A DNA stretch of 64,000 nt from Bacillus halotolerans (GCF_001517105.1 NZ_LPVF01000001.1:62001-126000); one strand, 5' to 3'. Counted from the first letter of the stretch, positions 52,804 to 62,800 are shown. Numbers and translations are program-made. Notes: generated by a model from the sequence alone, not told the origin.

Positions 52804-53544
52804 ATGATTACACTGACGGATTGCAGCCGCAGGTTTACAGATAAGAAAAAAGTAGTCAAAGCTGTGCGTGATGTAAGCTTAACGATCCAAAAAGGAGAAG
52901 TCGTTGGCATTCTCGGAGAAAACGGAGCCGGCAAAACAACGATGCTGAGAATGATCGCGACCCTGCTTGAACCGACACAGGGCACGATCACAGTAGACGG
53001 CTTTGACACGGCCAAGCAGCCGGCGGAGGTCAAGAAACGAATCGGCGTCTTATTCGGGGGAGAAACAGGACTCTATGACCGGATGACTGCAAAAGAAAAT
53101 TTACAGTACTTTGGCCGGCTGTATGGGCTGAACCGCCACGAAATCAAAGCGAGAATTGAAGATTTATCAAAACGGTTCGGCATGCGTGATTATATGGACC
53201 GGAAAGTGGGCGGGTTTTCAAAAGGAATGAGGCAGAAAGTCGCCATTGCCAGGGCGCTGATTCACGATCCGGATATCATTTTATTTGACGAGCCGACGAC
53301 AGGACTAGATATTACGTCAAGCAATATCTTCCGTGAATTTATTCAGCAGCTGAAAAGAGAACACAAAACCATCCTGTTCTCCAGCCACATTATGGAGGAG
53401 GTACAGGCGCTCTGTGACAGTGTCATTATGATGCACAGCGGAGAGGTCATTTACAGAGGAGCACTTGAAACACTATACGAGAGCGAACGCAGCGACGATT
53501 TGAACTACATCTTTATGTCTAAGCTGGTCAGGGGGATTTCATAA
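52804..53544 (+). CDS. natA: Sodium-export ABC transporter ATPase NatA
   Basis: NatA powers sodium efflux by NatB and is induced by protonophores and alcohols. The 246-residue ATPase has Walker A GILGENGAGKTT (near residue 40), signature GGFSKGMRQKV, Walker B IILFDEPTTGLD and the switch His in LFSSHIMEE. Start ATG 52804 follows AAAGGGAG. natB begins one base after its stop. Confidence 0.94.
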   Translation: MITLTDCSRRFTDKKKVVKAVRDVSLTIQKGEVVGILGENGAGKTTMLRMIATLLEPTQGTITVDGFDTAKQPAEVKKRIGVLFGGETGLYDRMTAKENLQYFGRLYGLNRHEIKARIEDLSKRFGMRDYMDRKVGGFSKGMRQKVAIARALIHDPDIILFDEPTTGLDITSSNIFREFIQQLKREHKTILFSSHIMEEVQALCDSVIMMHSGEVIYRGALETLYESERSDDLNYIFMSKLVRGIS

Positions 53545-54705
53545 ATGGTAGGACAGATTTATAAAAAAGAGATGATCGACGCATTACGGGACAGAAAAAC
53601 AATTTTACTGACGATCTTGGTTCCGATGATTACGATGCTGGGCCTTGTGTTTTTCTACGAAAGCATGCTGTCGGACAAAGGGGAGCAGTACACGATCGCT
53701 GTCGGCCAGTCCCTGCCGTCTGAGCTGGAACATAAGCTGAATGCGATTGACGAAATCAATGTAAAGACATTCGCAAAACCTGAACAGGCGGTCGATGATG
53801 GCAAAGCGGATGTGTATCTGAACGTCCCGAAAGAGTTTGATTCTTATATCACCAGTATGACATCTTTTGAGGTTGACGTTTACGGCAGCTCGGTCGATCA
53901 AGGTTCATCAAATGCTATGCAGCTTGTGCAATCTGCCTTAGAGCAGTACAAAAATGAAATTGTGCAAGAACGTTTAACGAGTAAACATATTGACCACTCG
54001 GTGATCCAGCCGTTTTCGGTTCAGCAAAAAGAAGCAGATGAAGAGCAAGGCGTTTCCGCGATCATGCTTTCCGCCATTCTTCCGATGCTGCTTTTAACAT
54101 CAATCGTTTCCGGTGCCATGCCGATCGCTCTTGATATTATTGCCGGAGAAAAGGACCGGAAATCCATAGAAGCGCTGCTGTTAACCCCGGTCAGCAGAAA
54201 CAAAGTGTTAGTCGGCAAGTGGCTTGCGGTTTCTACCTTCGGGATAGCTTCTGGCGTATTGTCACTGATCTTTCTGATTCTGTGCACCGTCTTATTTACG
54301 GAAAAGTTAAGAACAGCCTTTCAGCTGGGAGATCACTTATGGGTCATTATCGGAGCTTCAGCCTTGATCATCGTGCTTTCTGCAATGCTGATCGCCGCAA
54401 TGGAGCTTATGATCAGCATCATTTCCGGCACGGTAAAAGAAGCGCAGAGCTATATGTCTCTTGTCGTCTTTCTGCCTATATTCCCGATGTTTTTCATCTT
54501 CAATAAGGCGCCGAATCAAATCGATCTATCCTACTTTTTCATCCCATTCCTAAACCTGCACGCCTTATTTAAACAGCTGTTATTCGGGATGATAAATCCG
54601 GCTGTCATTCTATACACGTGCGGAACCATCGTCGTGCTCATCGCCTTTTTCTTTTTACTGGCCAGAGCCTGCTTCTTAAAAGACAAATGGGTTCTTCCAA
54701 AATAA
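53545..54705 (+). CDS. natB: Sodium-export ABC transporter permease NatB
   Basis: The 386-residue permease has an N-terminal membrane helix (TILLTILVPMITMLGLVFFYE), an extracytoplasmic domain of ~150 residues, and five C-terminal hydrophobic segments, with the ABC-2 motif GEKDRKSIEALLLTPVSRNKVLVGKW between them. It pairs with NatA. Its ATG is directly adjacent to the natA stop, so the two are translationally coupled. A terminator follows. Confidence 0.93.
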   Translation: MVGQIYKKEMIDALRDRKTILLTILVPMITMLGLVFFYESMLSDKGEQYTIAVGQSLPSELEHKLNAIDEINVKTFAKPEQAVDDGKADVYLNVPKEFDSYITSMTSFEVDVYGSSVDQGSSNAMQLVQSALEQYKNEIVQERLTSKHIDHSVIQPFSVQQKEADEEQGVSAIMLSAILPMLLLTSIVSGAMPIALDIIAGEKDRKSIEALLLTPVSRNKVLVGKWLAVSTFGIASGVLSLIFLILCTVLFTEKLRTAFQLGDHLWVIIGASALIIVLSAMLIAAMELMISIISGTVKEAQSYMSLVVFLPIFPMFFIFNKAPNQIDLSYFFIPFLNLHALFKQLLFGMINPAVILYTCGTIVVLIAFFFLLARACFLKDKWVLPK

Positions 54706-54710
54706 ACTTG

Positions 54711-54740
54711 CAAAAGGAGAAATACACTTTCTCCTTTTTG
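54711..54740 (+). terminator. natAB terminator
   Basis: CAAAAGGAGAAA pairs with TTTCTCCTTTTTG around a 5-base loop. Confidence 0.8.
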
Positions 54741-54840
54741 TGTATGCTGAAAAAAGAAGGAAAATAGAAAAAGGATATCTAATACAGAAAGTGGAACCTG
54801 CGCTATTTTTCATCAAATCATTTCGGAAGGAGAAGGGACA

Positions 54841-55773
54841 ATGGATCAAACACGTGCACTTGGGCAAACGAATTTACAGGTGAAACGGATCGGATTCGGC
54901 GCAAATGCGGTCGGCGGGCATAATCTGTTTCCGAATCTGAATGATGAAACTGGCAAGGACTTGGTTCGCACGGCATTGGACGGCGGCGTGAACTTTATCG
55001 ATACTGCCTTTATATATGGATTGGGGCGATCCGAAGAATTAATCGGTGAGGTTGTTCAGGAACGCGGTGTCCGGGATCAGCTCATTATCGCCTCTAAAGG
55101 AGCCCATAAAGAAGTAAACGGCAGCATTGAATTAGACAACAGCCGGGAATTTCTTCGCGGCGAGGTGGAAAAGAGCCTGAAGCGGCTGAAGACAGATTAC
55201 ATCGATCTGTATTATGTTCATTTTCCGGATGGCAAGACACCTCTTGTGGAAGTCGCAGGCACGCTGAAGGAACTGAAGGATGAAGGGAAAATTAAAGCGA
55301 TCGGGGCTTCGAATCTCAATTATCAGCAATTGCAGGAGTTTAATGCGGACGGGTACTTGGAGGTCTTTCAATCAGAATACTCTTTAATTCAGCGTGATGC
55401 TGAGAAGGAGCTGCTCCCATACTGTGAAAAACACGGGATTTCCTTTATTCCGTACTTCCCGCTCGCATCCGGGCTGCTGACCGGAAAGTTTACAAAAGAT
55501 GATGCCTTTGACGACATTCGTAAGGACAAGCCGCAATTCCAGGGAGACACCTTTATTCAAAACTTGAAAAAAGTGGACAAGCTCAAAGCGGCAGCTGAGG
55601 AAAAGAATGCGGAAACGGCTCATGTCGCCTTGGCTTGGCTGTTAACGAGACCGGCTGTAGACGCCATTATTCCAGGTGCTAAGCGCCCGGAACAGCTGAA
55701 GGCTAACCTGAAAACGTTAGATGTTGAACTGACGGATGATGAAGCAGATTTCATCAGCGAGATTTTTAAATAA
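54841..55773 (+). CDS. yccK: Aldo/keto reductase YccK
   Basis: A 310-residue (beta/alpha)8 aldo/keto reductase. The active-site tetrad is suggested by Asp in [16 protein letters not shown], Tyr in that segment, Lys in IIASKGAHK and His in [12 protein letters not shown] binding by the C-terminal [10 protein letters not shown] motif. It resembles oxidoreductases of the inositol/sugar type (YccK, IolS relatives), but the substrate is not known. AAGGAGAAGG precedes the ATG. Confidence 0.88.
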   Translation: MDQTRALGQTNLQVKRIGFGANAVGGHNLFPNLNDETGKDLVRTALDGGVNFIDTAFIYGLGRSEELIGEVVQERGVRDQLIIASKGAHKEVNGSIELDNSREFLRGEVEKSLKRLKTDYIDLYYVHFPDGKTPLVEVAGTLKELKDEGKIKAIGASNLNYQQLQEFNADGYLEVFQSEYSLIQRDAEKELLPYCEKHGISFIPYFPLASGLLTGKFTKDDAFDDIRKDKPQFQGDTFIQNLKKVDKLKAAAEEKNAETAHVALAWLLTRPAVDAIIPGAKRPEQLKANLKTLDVELTDDEADFISEIFK

Positions 55774-55806
55774 AAAAGGAAATAGCCAAAGGGCTATTTC
55801 CTTTTG
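55773..55806. terminator. Bidirectional terminator between yccK and ycdA
   Basis: AAGGAAATAGCC pairs with GGCTATTTCCTT around a short loop, flanked by A and T runs. Confidence 0.85.
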
Positions 55807-55810
55807 ATGT

Positions 55811-56875
55811 TTATTCTTTAATGAATGCTTCAACTAATTCTGCTGCTCTGTAATCGTCCATATCAAGCTGCCACTGGTCGATGTCATTTTTCTTCATTTT
55901 CACTTCAACTGTTTTTTCAGATGAAGCCGGTCCGAGCTTTTTGAATTCCTCAGGATATACTTGAAGCGCGTATTTCACAGCTTCTTCATAGCTTGCGCCA
56001 GCATTTTTGCTGTAGTAGTCTTTCACTCTGTCTTCGATGCGATCTGAGAGTGAAGATGCATCTACTGGTTTAATTGTGGCTTCAACAATCGCTTCGTCTT
56101 TGGAGATCGAAGTTGTTTTCGCTTGAATCGATGAGTTTTTGCTTAATCCCGCTTTAATGCCGTTCACGATATTATCAAGCGCTTTGCTGTCCGCATATGT
56201 GCTTGAAAGGCCTGAAGCTGAGAGGTAGCCGTCTTTTGCTGACTCGTTAAAGTCGTTCACAATCTCATTTTTGTTAGCGCCGGTGATTTTTTCGAAATCT
56301 TTGTTATCTTTACCGAAAAGAAGGACATCTATATATGCCGATAAAGCTTTCGCAGAGTCTTGGAGCTGATCTGCTGTCGCAAGAATTTTTTTGTCTTTTC
56401 CATCAATTTTGAATGTGACTGATTTTGGCTTCTTATCACCGTAAGATTCCGGCGTATAATTCAGCTCGTATTTTTCGCCTTTATCTACAACGAAGAAAAG
56501 ATTTCCTTCAACGGATTTGTCAGTGTTGATCGTGCTGCCCTGCAGCTTTTCGTTATAGTCTTCAGGATCTGTGTCAGACATTTTGGTATCACCCTGGTAC
56601 AAAGTGAAATCCATATTGTCTACATTAAGCGGTTCTTTCCCTGTGTTTTTCACAGCGACATTTACCTTTAACACGAGCTGATCATCTGAAGTTGACTTAT
56701 CATATTGAGACGGAAGTGTATAAGAGACATCTTTGATCTTAACTTGAGCTATATCTGCGCTTTTTTCTGTTTCTGAATTTTTCTTCTCCGCGCTTGTTTT
56801 ACTTCCGGAACAAGCAGCTGTAAACAGCATCAGCAGGAGAACAAGGAAAACAGCGTACGTTTTTTTCTGAAACAT
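55811..56875 (-). CDS. ycdA: Lipoprotein YcdA
   Basis: A 354-residue lipoprotein: signal peptide with lipobox LFTAAC (Cys near residue 22), a Lys/Ser-rich linker, an Ig-like DUF4352 domain (residues ~45-150: VKNTGKEPLNVDNMDFTLYQG) and a C-terminal DUF5105 domain. It has been linked to swarming and motility in strain 168, as I recall, but the sequence does not show how. GGAGGAAAAA precedes the ATG on the minus strand. Confidence 0.83.
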   Translation of the reverse strand: MFQKKTYAVFLVLLLMLFTAACSGSKTSAEKKNSETEKSADIAQVKIKDVSYTLPSQYDKSTSDDQLVLKVNVAVKNTGKEPLNVDNMDFTLYQGDTKMSDTDPEDYNEKLQGSTINTDKSVEGNLFFVVDKGEKYELNYTPESYGDKKPKSVTFKIDGKDKKILATADQLQDSAKALSAYIDVLLFGKDNKDFEKITGANKNEIVNDFNESAKDGYLSASGLSSTYADSKALDNIVNGIKAGLSKNSSIQAKTTSISKDEAIVEATIKPVDASSLSDRIEDRVKDYYSKNAGASYEEAVKYALQVYPEEFKKLGPASSEKTVEVKMKKNDIDQWQLDMDDYRAAELVEAFIKE

Positions 56876-57217
56876 TCATTTTTCCTCCTCAAATGGTTTT
56901 AGGAAAGGGGAGTCTTTTGTCTTTGAGAATTGGATCTTTTTGAATGGATTGACATCATGCAGCCAAAAAAATCGGTTCTTTTCTCATGGTTTTACCCAGA
57001 TTTCTGGAAACTCCGTCCTTCTTTGCGATTGATGACCTATAAAAAGTTGCAACGGAATTAATTTTAAGATTATTAGCTTTTATATTGAATAGGTTCATCA
57101 TACTATTTTTGGTGAAAAATGTTCTGGTAAAACTGGAAAACACAGAAATTTGTGTATATTAGACTATTACTTTGTGATCATTCGAAGGGTGACATTCGAA
57201 CGAAGAAGGGGGCCGCC
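56876..57217. other. Divergent intergenic region ycdA-ycdB
   Basis: About 340 bases, A+T-rich, with no coding sequence that I can support. A TATATT near 57155-57160 is a possible -10 box for ycdB. ATTCGAA occurs twice (around 57180 and 57195), a short direct repeat just before the ycdB ribosome site, of unknown meaning. Confidence 0.45.
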
Positions 57218-58615
57218 TTGGTGAAAAAAGAGGAATTGAAACAAAAAGCACTGGAAATCGGCCGTGTGCCGACACACTTAAAGCTGGAAATTGAAGATTA
57301 TTGTGATAATGAGAAAAGAGCACATTTTTGTTGGTTGGATCCTCAGGATGAAAACATCGGCATTACCGTAGAACTTGGACCGGAGGGGGAGCTGAAATAC
57401 CTTTCTCGTGATATTGAGTCTGAAAGCGGAGAAAGGCTGTCTGAGGAGCAATTAGAGGATATCATGTGCCAATTTGTCGAGAGCTATTATCCTAGGGCGC
57501 TCTCTGCCTTTGCCCGTGTAGAAAATGACCGTACATACGACGATAAAGTGAGATTTTCATATGTTCAAATAGAGGCCGGGCTTCCTCTTCCCATGAGTGG
57601 GTTTATTGCTGAAGTTTCCTTATCAGGTGAGATGATTTTCTTCTCCTATTATGGCAAAGCGGGCAGAATCATCAAGCCAAAGCGGGTCGCGGATTATGAA
57701 GAGGCACTTGCCTTCATCAAGAAGGACGTAAAGTTCGACCTTTTGTTCGAGGTTATTCATCGTTCTGTTTACAAAAACGGGAACGATCAGCCGCATTTGG
57801 TGTATGAGCCTGAATGTAGGGCCATTACCGTGCCTGCTGATTTGGTTCGAGAAGACAAAGAATTTGATGATGACGATTACAGGGAGCGGGAAAGCTTTCC
57901 TCTCCCTTTATTCGAGGGCATTCACGAAAAGGCTGATCCTGGCAGCATGATCGGGATCGAAAAAGGCTTTGTCAAAGAGCGGGAAACGGATCTAGGGGAT
58001 GGGAGAATCGGGGTCGTCTGGCGGAATCCGGATAATCCTGTGTATCAACGGGCGGATAAAAGCATGGACAGCTGGTTAAGAGGACGGATTCACCAAGTGC
58101 TGAAAACCATCCATAACAAAGAAACCGGAAAACTTGAAGGTGTTATGTCGTTTATAGACGAAAAAGGGCCGTATACCGTAAGCGAGGAAGAGTGCGAAAA
58201 AATCGCCATTCGTTTTCTGTTTGCGTTGTTTCCGAATGCTGATCAATATTTTAAGATCAAATACGATGAACAGGATGAAGAAAGCTCGTCAGCCGTCTTT
58301 ACGTTTGACGTGCACTGTAACGGAGTTCCGCTTCGGTTTGGGCAGGTCAAAATCTGCGTCAGCCGCCAGACCGGACTTATTACCGTTTACATGGGACCGG
58401 ACATTGACCCTGAAGTGCTCCAAGCTATTGACCCTGTTCCATCCATTTCACCGGAACAAGCCAAGTCTATCTTTTGGCGCCATTTTAAAGTGGAGCTTGG
58501 CTGGGAGAGAGAATACAAAGAAGATGAAGAATACAGCTACCGGCTCGTCTACAAGCCGGTATATCCGAGATTGATTGATGCCCATACTGGTGAGGCTGTC
58601 ATGAGTGTATTCTAA
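57218..58615 (+). CDS. ycdB: YcdB/YcdC-repeat protein YcdB
   Basis: A 465-residue, acidic, apparently cytoplasmic protein without signal peptide or membrane segment. It consists of two halves with the YcdB/YcdC repeated domain (PepSY-like): LPLPMSGFIAEVSLSGEMIFF near residue 125 in the first, and VPLRFGQVKICVSRQTGLI near residue 370 in the second. The start is TTG 57218 after GAAGAAGGGGG. It is about 40% identical by eye to YcdC downstream, so the two are tandem paralogues. Function unknown. Confidence 0.83.
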   Translation: MVKKEELKQKALEIGRVPTHLKLEIEDYCDNEKRAHFCWLDPQDENIGITVELGPEGELKYLSRDIESESGERLSEEQLEDIMCQFVESYYPRALSAFARVENDRTYDDKVRFSYVQIEAGLPLPMSGFIAEVSLSGEMIFFSYYGKAGRIIKPKRVADYEEALAFIKKDVKFDLLFEVIHRSVYKNGNDQPHLVYEPECRAITVPADLVREDKEFDDDDYRERESFPLPLFEGIHEKADPGSMIGIEKGFVKERETDLGDGRIGVVWRNPDNPVYQRADKSMDSWLRGRIHQVLKTIHNKETGKLEGVMSFIDEKGPYTVSEEECEKIAIRFLFALFPNADQYFKIKYDEQDEESSSAVFTFDVHCNGVPLRFGQVKICVSRQTGLITVYMGPDIDPEVLQAIDPVPSISPEQAKSIFWRHFKVELGWEREYKEDEEYSYRLVYKPVYPRLIDAHTGEAVMSVF

Positions 58616-58706
58616 AACAGTCAAAAGTCACACATTTCCGGCGTGTGTACTGGCTGAGGTATGAAAAAAGTAATAGAAAGAATATGGGAACCCAGTTTCC
58701 TTAATA

Positions 58707-58749
58707 GAAAAGGACCTTTCTTCACTTTCAAAGAAGAAGGGTCTTTTTA
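58707..58749 (+). terminator. Probable ycdB terminator
   Basis: An imperfect hairpin of AAAAGGACCTTTCTTC with GAAGAAGGGTCTTTTT, ending in a T run. Confidence 0.6.
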
Positions 58750-58800
58750 TATAATAAACAAGGTTCTCTTTGTCGTAGACTCTTTGAAAGGATGACTTCA

Positions 58801-60162
58801 TTGGTAAACAAACAGCTGAAAAAGAAGGCGCAAGAGATCGGAAATGTACCGCCGCATTATGAGCTTGAGATCGAAGATTATGCTCAAAAACAAAAGAAGA
58901 AGGGGCATGCATACTTCATTTGGAAGGACCCCGAAAATCCGGAAAAGCAAATTATCGTAGAACTCTCGAATGACGGCGCTTTGCTCACATTTTCAACAGC
59001 CGCCGGCCTCGAGCAGGACAAAAAGCTCCCAGATGCCGAGCTGAAGCTGACAGCTCTTCAGTTTGCCGCAGCCCACCATCCGGCCACATTTATGAAATTT
59101 CATTTTCAAGCCAAGGAAGAACGAGGGCATCACATCCGGTTTGTTTATACAAAAAAACAGCTGGGCCTCTCGCTTCCTAATTCAGGATTTTTAATAGATA
59201 TTACCCGCAGCGGACAGATTGTCCATTTTTTATATTACGGAGAAGGGAACAAAGCCGACATCCCAAAGGAATTCGTAGAGAAAGAGAAGGTTATTTCTCA
59301 TTACGTCAATACCATGTCTTTACGTCTCATGTATGACGTCATTGATGATGAACAGTCGCCCAGGCTCGTCTATGAACCGATTTTGCCGGGTTACAGCTAT
59401 CCAGCGGATGTAGATGAAATCGTGCCTGACCAGCATATATCGGATGAAAGAACGGAAAACGGGGTGCCTCTCCCGCCGCTTGAAAAAAAAGAAGAAACCG
59501 ATATATATGGAATGCTGGGATTTACCCCTGATATGAAAAAAGTCGGTGAAAAGGACTTCGGAGAGGAACTTGGAAGCACTTGGCGCAAAGGCAGTGCACC
59601 GGAGCGAAAGGATTTAAGCATAGGAAGCTATTTTGCAGCGAGAAATAAAAATACAATCAAGATGAAGACTGATAAAAAAACAGGAAAATTAAAAGCGGCT
59701 ATTTCTTTTATGGAACAGCAGACTTCTGCACATTACTCAATGGAAGAATGCCAAGAGACAGCGCTTCAGTTTTTGTACGCACTCTATCCGAGAGCTGATG
59801 AGTTTTTCAGAGTTAATCCAATCCGAATCGATGAAAGAGGCAGGGTCCGTAATCATTTTTCTGTCTGGTATAAAGGAATACCGCTGCGGTTCGGCGCTGC
59901 CCGCATCATCGTCAACCCGGAAACCGGAAAAATTGACGCTTTTATGGCTCCGGATATAGACCCAGAGCAATTAGAAACAATCAACCACAAACCGGATGTT
60001 TCAGCTGACGAAGCGAGAGAAGCATTTTTATCTGCGTTTGATGTGAAGCTGGAATGGCAGCCTGATTTTTCAGCAGGCAGCCATCAGCATTATAAGCTTG
60101 TGTATAAGCCGATTTATCCTTCATATATTGACGCGCATAAAAGAAAAAAGAAGAGGCTGTGA
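58801..60162 (+). CDS. ycdC: YcdB/YcdC-repeat protein YcdC
   Basis: A 453-residue paralogue of YcdB: the N-termini align (KKAQEIGNVPPHYELEIEDY versus KALEIGRVPTHLKLEIEDY), as do LSLPNSGFLIDITRSGQIVHF and IPLRFGAARIIVNPETGKI. The start is TTG 58801 after TTGAAAGGATG. No signal peptide is present. It ends six bases before convergent cwlK, with no clear terminator between. Function unknown. Confidence 0.82.
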   Translation: MVNKQLKKKAQEIGNVPPHYELEIEDYAQKQKKKGHAYFIWKDPENPEKQIIVELSNDGALLTFSTAAGLEQDKKLPDAELKLTALQFAAAHHPATFMKFHFQAKEERGHHIRFVYTKKQLGLSLPNSGFLIDITRSGQIVHFLYYGEGNKADIPKEFVEKEKVISHYVNTMSLRLMYDVIDDEQSPRLVYEPILPGYSYPADVDEIVPDQHISDERTENGVPLPPLEKKEETDIYGMLGFTPDMKKVGEKDFGEELGSTWRKGSAPERKDLSIGSYFAARNKNTIKMKTDKKTGKLKAAISFMEQQTSAHYSMEECQETALQFLYALYPRADEFFRVNPIRIDERGRVRNHFSVWYKGIPLRFGAARIIVNPETGKIDAFMAPDIDPEQLETINHKPDVSADEAREAFLSAFDVKLEWQPDFSAGSHQHYKLVYKPIYPSYIDAHKRKKKRL

Positions 60163-60167
60163 GGTGT

Positions 60168-60671
60168 CTAGTCGGGAATCATCTGCAAGTGAGGGTAATC
60201 CTTGAACCGTTCCCAATCCCCGCCCCACTCAAATCCGAGTTTTTTAGCGATGGTGACGACCTCCAGCCAATCTGATTTCCCGTTTTGATTGCCGTCGTAA
60301 TCCATATCCCATAAGATGCTTCCATCCTTTTTCTGAAGAGCGAAATCAATCGCCAAACCATAGTTATGATACGATTCCCCTCCTTTTGCATAGGTGACAA
60401 TATTCCCTTTTTTTGTACGTCCTTGCTTATATAATTCGTCTTGTTCCTTGAAGGATCTGAATCCTTCGGTAATCACGATTGAGATGCCTTTATTCGCAGC
60501 GGCCGCCTTGAGGGTATCGGCATTCTGCTTCACAATCGGATCAAGAGCAGACGGAACAGGCCTGTCCTGCAGGGCAGTTTGAGCGTGCCATGCGTGCCGC
60601 ACATATGAAAAACAAAGGTCCGCCACAAACAGGAGGCATAAGATAAAGGATGTTTTTGCTATTAACTTCAT
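60168..60671 (-). CDS. cwlK: Peptidoglycan L-alanyl-D-glutamate endopeptidase CwlK
   Basis: CwlK cleaves the L-Ala-D-Glu bond of peptidoglycan stem peptides. The 167-residue protein has an N-terminal hydrophobic segment (signal or anchor, residues ~5-22) and a VanY/Peptidase M15 domain with zinc ligands in GGESYHNYGLAIDFAL (SxHxxGxAxD form) and the HLQMI His near the C-terminus. The length matches the strain 168 enzyme. It is convergent with ycdC and divergent from rapJ. Confidence 0.92.
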   Translation of the reverse strand: MKLIAKTSFILCLLFVADLCFSYVRHAWHAQTALQDRPVPSALDPIVKQNADTLKAAAANKGISIVITEGFRSFKEQDELYKQGRTKKGNIVTYAKGGESYHNYGLAIDFALQKKDGSILWDMDYDGNQNGKSDWLEVVTIAKKLGFEWGGDWERFKDYPHLQMIPD

Positions 60672-60791
60672 ATCGGTCTCACTTTCTCATGAGGTGCTGA
60701 ATGTTATGTTTTAAGCCATTGACTCTCTCTAAAAGAGAATAGCTATGATAAAATATAACATAAATAGTAGCAGGAGGAAGGAGGCAGAACA

Positions 60792-61913
60792 ATGAGAGCA
60801 AAGATTCCATCTGAAGAAGTGGCGGTAAAATTAAACGAATGGTACAAACACATTCGTGCGTTTGAAGCAGTTAAAGCAGAAGCGTTAAAGCAGGAGATCG
60901 AGTACGAATTAGAAGACATGGAAGAAAATCAGGATTTGCTATTATATTTTTCTTTGATGGAATTTCGGCATCGGATCATGCTGGACAAGCTGATGCCGGT
61001 GAAAGACAGCGACACCGAGCCTCCGTTCTCTGACATGCTGAACGAAATTGAAAGCAATCAGCAAAAACTGACGGGCTTATTAGAATATTATTTTTACTAT
61101 TTCAGAGGGATGTACGAATTTAAGCAGAAAAATTTCATTTTAGCCATCGATCATTATAAGCACGCCGAGGAAAAGCTGGAGTATGTGGAAGATGAGATTG
61201 AAAAAGCTGAATTTCTTTTTAAGGTCGCAGAAGTGTATTATCACATCAAACAAACGTATTTTTCGATGAATTATGCAAGCCAGGCGCTTGATATCTATAC
61301 GAAATACGAACTGTACGGCCGCCGCCGTGTGCAGTGTGAATTTATCATTGCCGGAAATTTGACGGATGTCTACCATCATGAAAAGGCGCTCAAGCACTTG
61401 TGCAGCGCTTTGGATCATGCAAGGCAGCTTGAGGAAGCATATATGATTGCCGCCGCTCATTATAACGTAGGCCACTGTAAGTACAGCTTGGGAGATCTTA
61501 GCGAAGCGGAGGGCTATTTCAAGAAGGCCGCCGCCATTTTCGAAGAGCACAAATTTCAGCAGACCGTTCAAGCTGTATTTTCACTGACACATATCTACTG
61601 TAAAGAAGGAAAATACGACAAAGCAATAGAGACGTATCAACACGGGGTAAAAAGCGCGGCAGAATGGGTGGATGACATGTACTTAACAAAATTCCGCCTT
61701 ATTCACGAGCTTTATCTAGGCAGCGGCGACAGGAAGGTACTCGAAGAATGCTTTGACCTTCTCGAATCCCGCCAGCTTCTCGCTGATGCAGAGGAGCTGC
61801 TGATGGACGCGGCAGAACGCTTCAATCAGCAGCGAAATTACGAGTCCGCCGCTTTCTTTTACCGCAGGCTGATGGACATAAAAAAGACACTTGCCGAGCA
61901 GCGCTTCCAATAA
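60792..61913 (+). CDS. rapJ: Response regulator aspartate phosphatase J
   Basis: A 373-residue Rap protein: N-terminal three-helix bundle (residues ~1-70, EEVAVKLNEWYKHIRAFEAV) and a C-terminal array of TPR repeats (YYHIKQTYFSMNYASQALDIY; AAHYNVGHCKYSLGDLSEAEGYFKKA). Rap proteins dephosphorylate Spo0F or block ComA; RapJ acts on Spo0F and is controlled by PhrC in B. subtilis (family knowledge). No phr gene follows, which fits control by a peptide made elsewhere. AGGAGGAAGGAGG precedes the ATG; a terminator follows. Confidence 0.93.
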   Translation: MRAKIPSEEVAVKLNEWYKHIRAFEAVKAEALKQEIEYELEDMEENQDLLLYFSLMEFRHRIMLDKLMPVKDSDTEPPFSDMLNEIESNQQKLTGLLEYYFYYFRGMYEFKQKNFILAIDHYKHAEEKLEYVEDEIEKAEFLFKVAEVYYHIKQTYFSMNYASQALDIYTKYELYGRRRVQCEFIIAGNLTDVYHHEKALKHLCSALDHARQLEEAYMIAAAHYNVGHCKYSLGDLSEAEGYFKKAAAIFEEHKFQQTVQAVFSLTHIYCKEGKYDKAIETYQHGVKSAAEWVDDMYLTKFRLIHELYLGSGDRKVLEECFDLLESRQLLADAEELLMDAAERFNQQRNYESAAFFYRRLMDIKKTLAEQRFQ

Positions 61914-61919
61914 GAGATG

Positions 61920-61951
61920 GCAGAGAACCGAAAAGGTTCTCTGCTTTTTTT
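61920..61951 (+). terminator. rapJ terminator
   Basis: GCAGAGAACC pairs with GGTTCTCTGC, followed by T7. Confidence 0.85.
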
Positions 61952-62023
61952 ATGCTGTTTTCAACCCGGAAAAATGGGGTATTTTCCAGATACACAATGG
62001 AAAATCAGAGGAGGACATCATTT

Positions 62024-62800
62024 ATGTATAAAGATTTAATCGGCAAAACAGCCATCGTAACAGGCTCTTCAAAGGGAATCGGGAAAGCCATCGCGGAACG
62101 CTTTGGGCACGAGAAAATGAATGTGGTGGTGAATTATCACAATGACCCGTCAGGAGCCGATGAAACAGTGGACATCATTAAGCAAAATGGAGGGAAAGCC
62201 GTCACAGTCGAAGCGGACGTGTCAAAGGAAGAAGGGATTCAGGCGCTGATGGATGCCGCTTTAGAACACTTTGGCACGCTTGATGTAATGGTGAACAATT
62301 CAGGCTTTAACGGTACAGAAGCCATGCCGCATGAGATGAACCTTGAAGATTGGCAAAGGGTCATTGATGTAAACGTAACGGGAACCTTTATGGGGGCAAA
62401 AGCCGCGCTCAATCACATGATGAAGAACAATATCAAAGGCAATGTGCTCAATATCTCAAGTGTTCATCAGCAGATTCCGCGCCCAGTTAATGTTCAATAC
62501 TCAACTTCTAAAGGCGGTATCAAGATGATGACGGAAACGCTGGCGCTTAACTATGCAGACAAGGGAATTCGCGTCAACGCGATAGCACCGGGCACCATCG
62601 CCACAGAGTCCAACGTCGACACGAAAAAAGAAGAAAACAGACAAAAGCAATTGAAAAAAATTCCGATGAAAGCCTTCGGCAAACCGGAAGAAGTGGCTGC
62701 TGCAGCGGCTTGGCTCGTATCCGGAGAAGCGAGTTACGTCACCGGCACAACACTGTTTGTAGACGGAGGAATGACACTTTATCCGTCTCAGCTCGAGTAG
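62024..62800 (+). CDS. ycdF: Glucose 1-dehydrogenase-like short-chain dehydrogenase YcdF
   Basis: A 258-residue SDR. The nucleotide motif TGSSKGIGKAIA (residues ~13-24), NNSGFNG, the catalytic Ser in NISSVHQ and the Tyr/Lys pair in YSTSKGG are present; the C-terminus resembles Bacillus glucose dehydrogenase (Gdh). The start at 62024 follows GAGGAGGAC; the longer frame to 61952 overlaps the rapJ terminator. It is 26 bases before the glucosidase gene, so the pair may produce and oxidise glucose (inference); in strain 168 this operon is SigB-dependent, as I recall. Confidence 0.9.
   Translation: MYKDLIGKTAIVTGSSKGIGKAIAERFGHEKMNVVVNYHNDPSGADETVDIIKQNGGKAVTVEADVSKEEGIQALMDAALEHFGTLDVMVNNSGFNGTEAMPHEMNLEDWQRVIDVNVTGTFMGAKAALNHMMKNNIKGNVLNISSVHQQIPRPVNVQYSTSKGGIKMMTETLALNYADKGIRVNAIAPGTIATESNVDTKKEENRQKQLKKIPMKAFGKPEEVAAAAAWLVSGEASYVTGTTLFVDGGMTLYPSQLE

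Noticed and set aside
61952-62023. Longer N-terminus of YcdF
   Set aside because: The extra residues overlap the rapJ terminator region and precede a proper GAGGAGG site at the ATG 62024.
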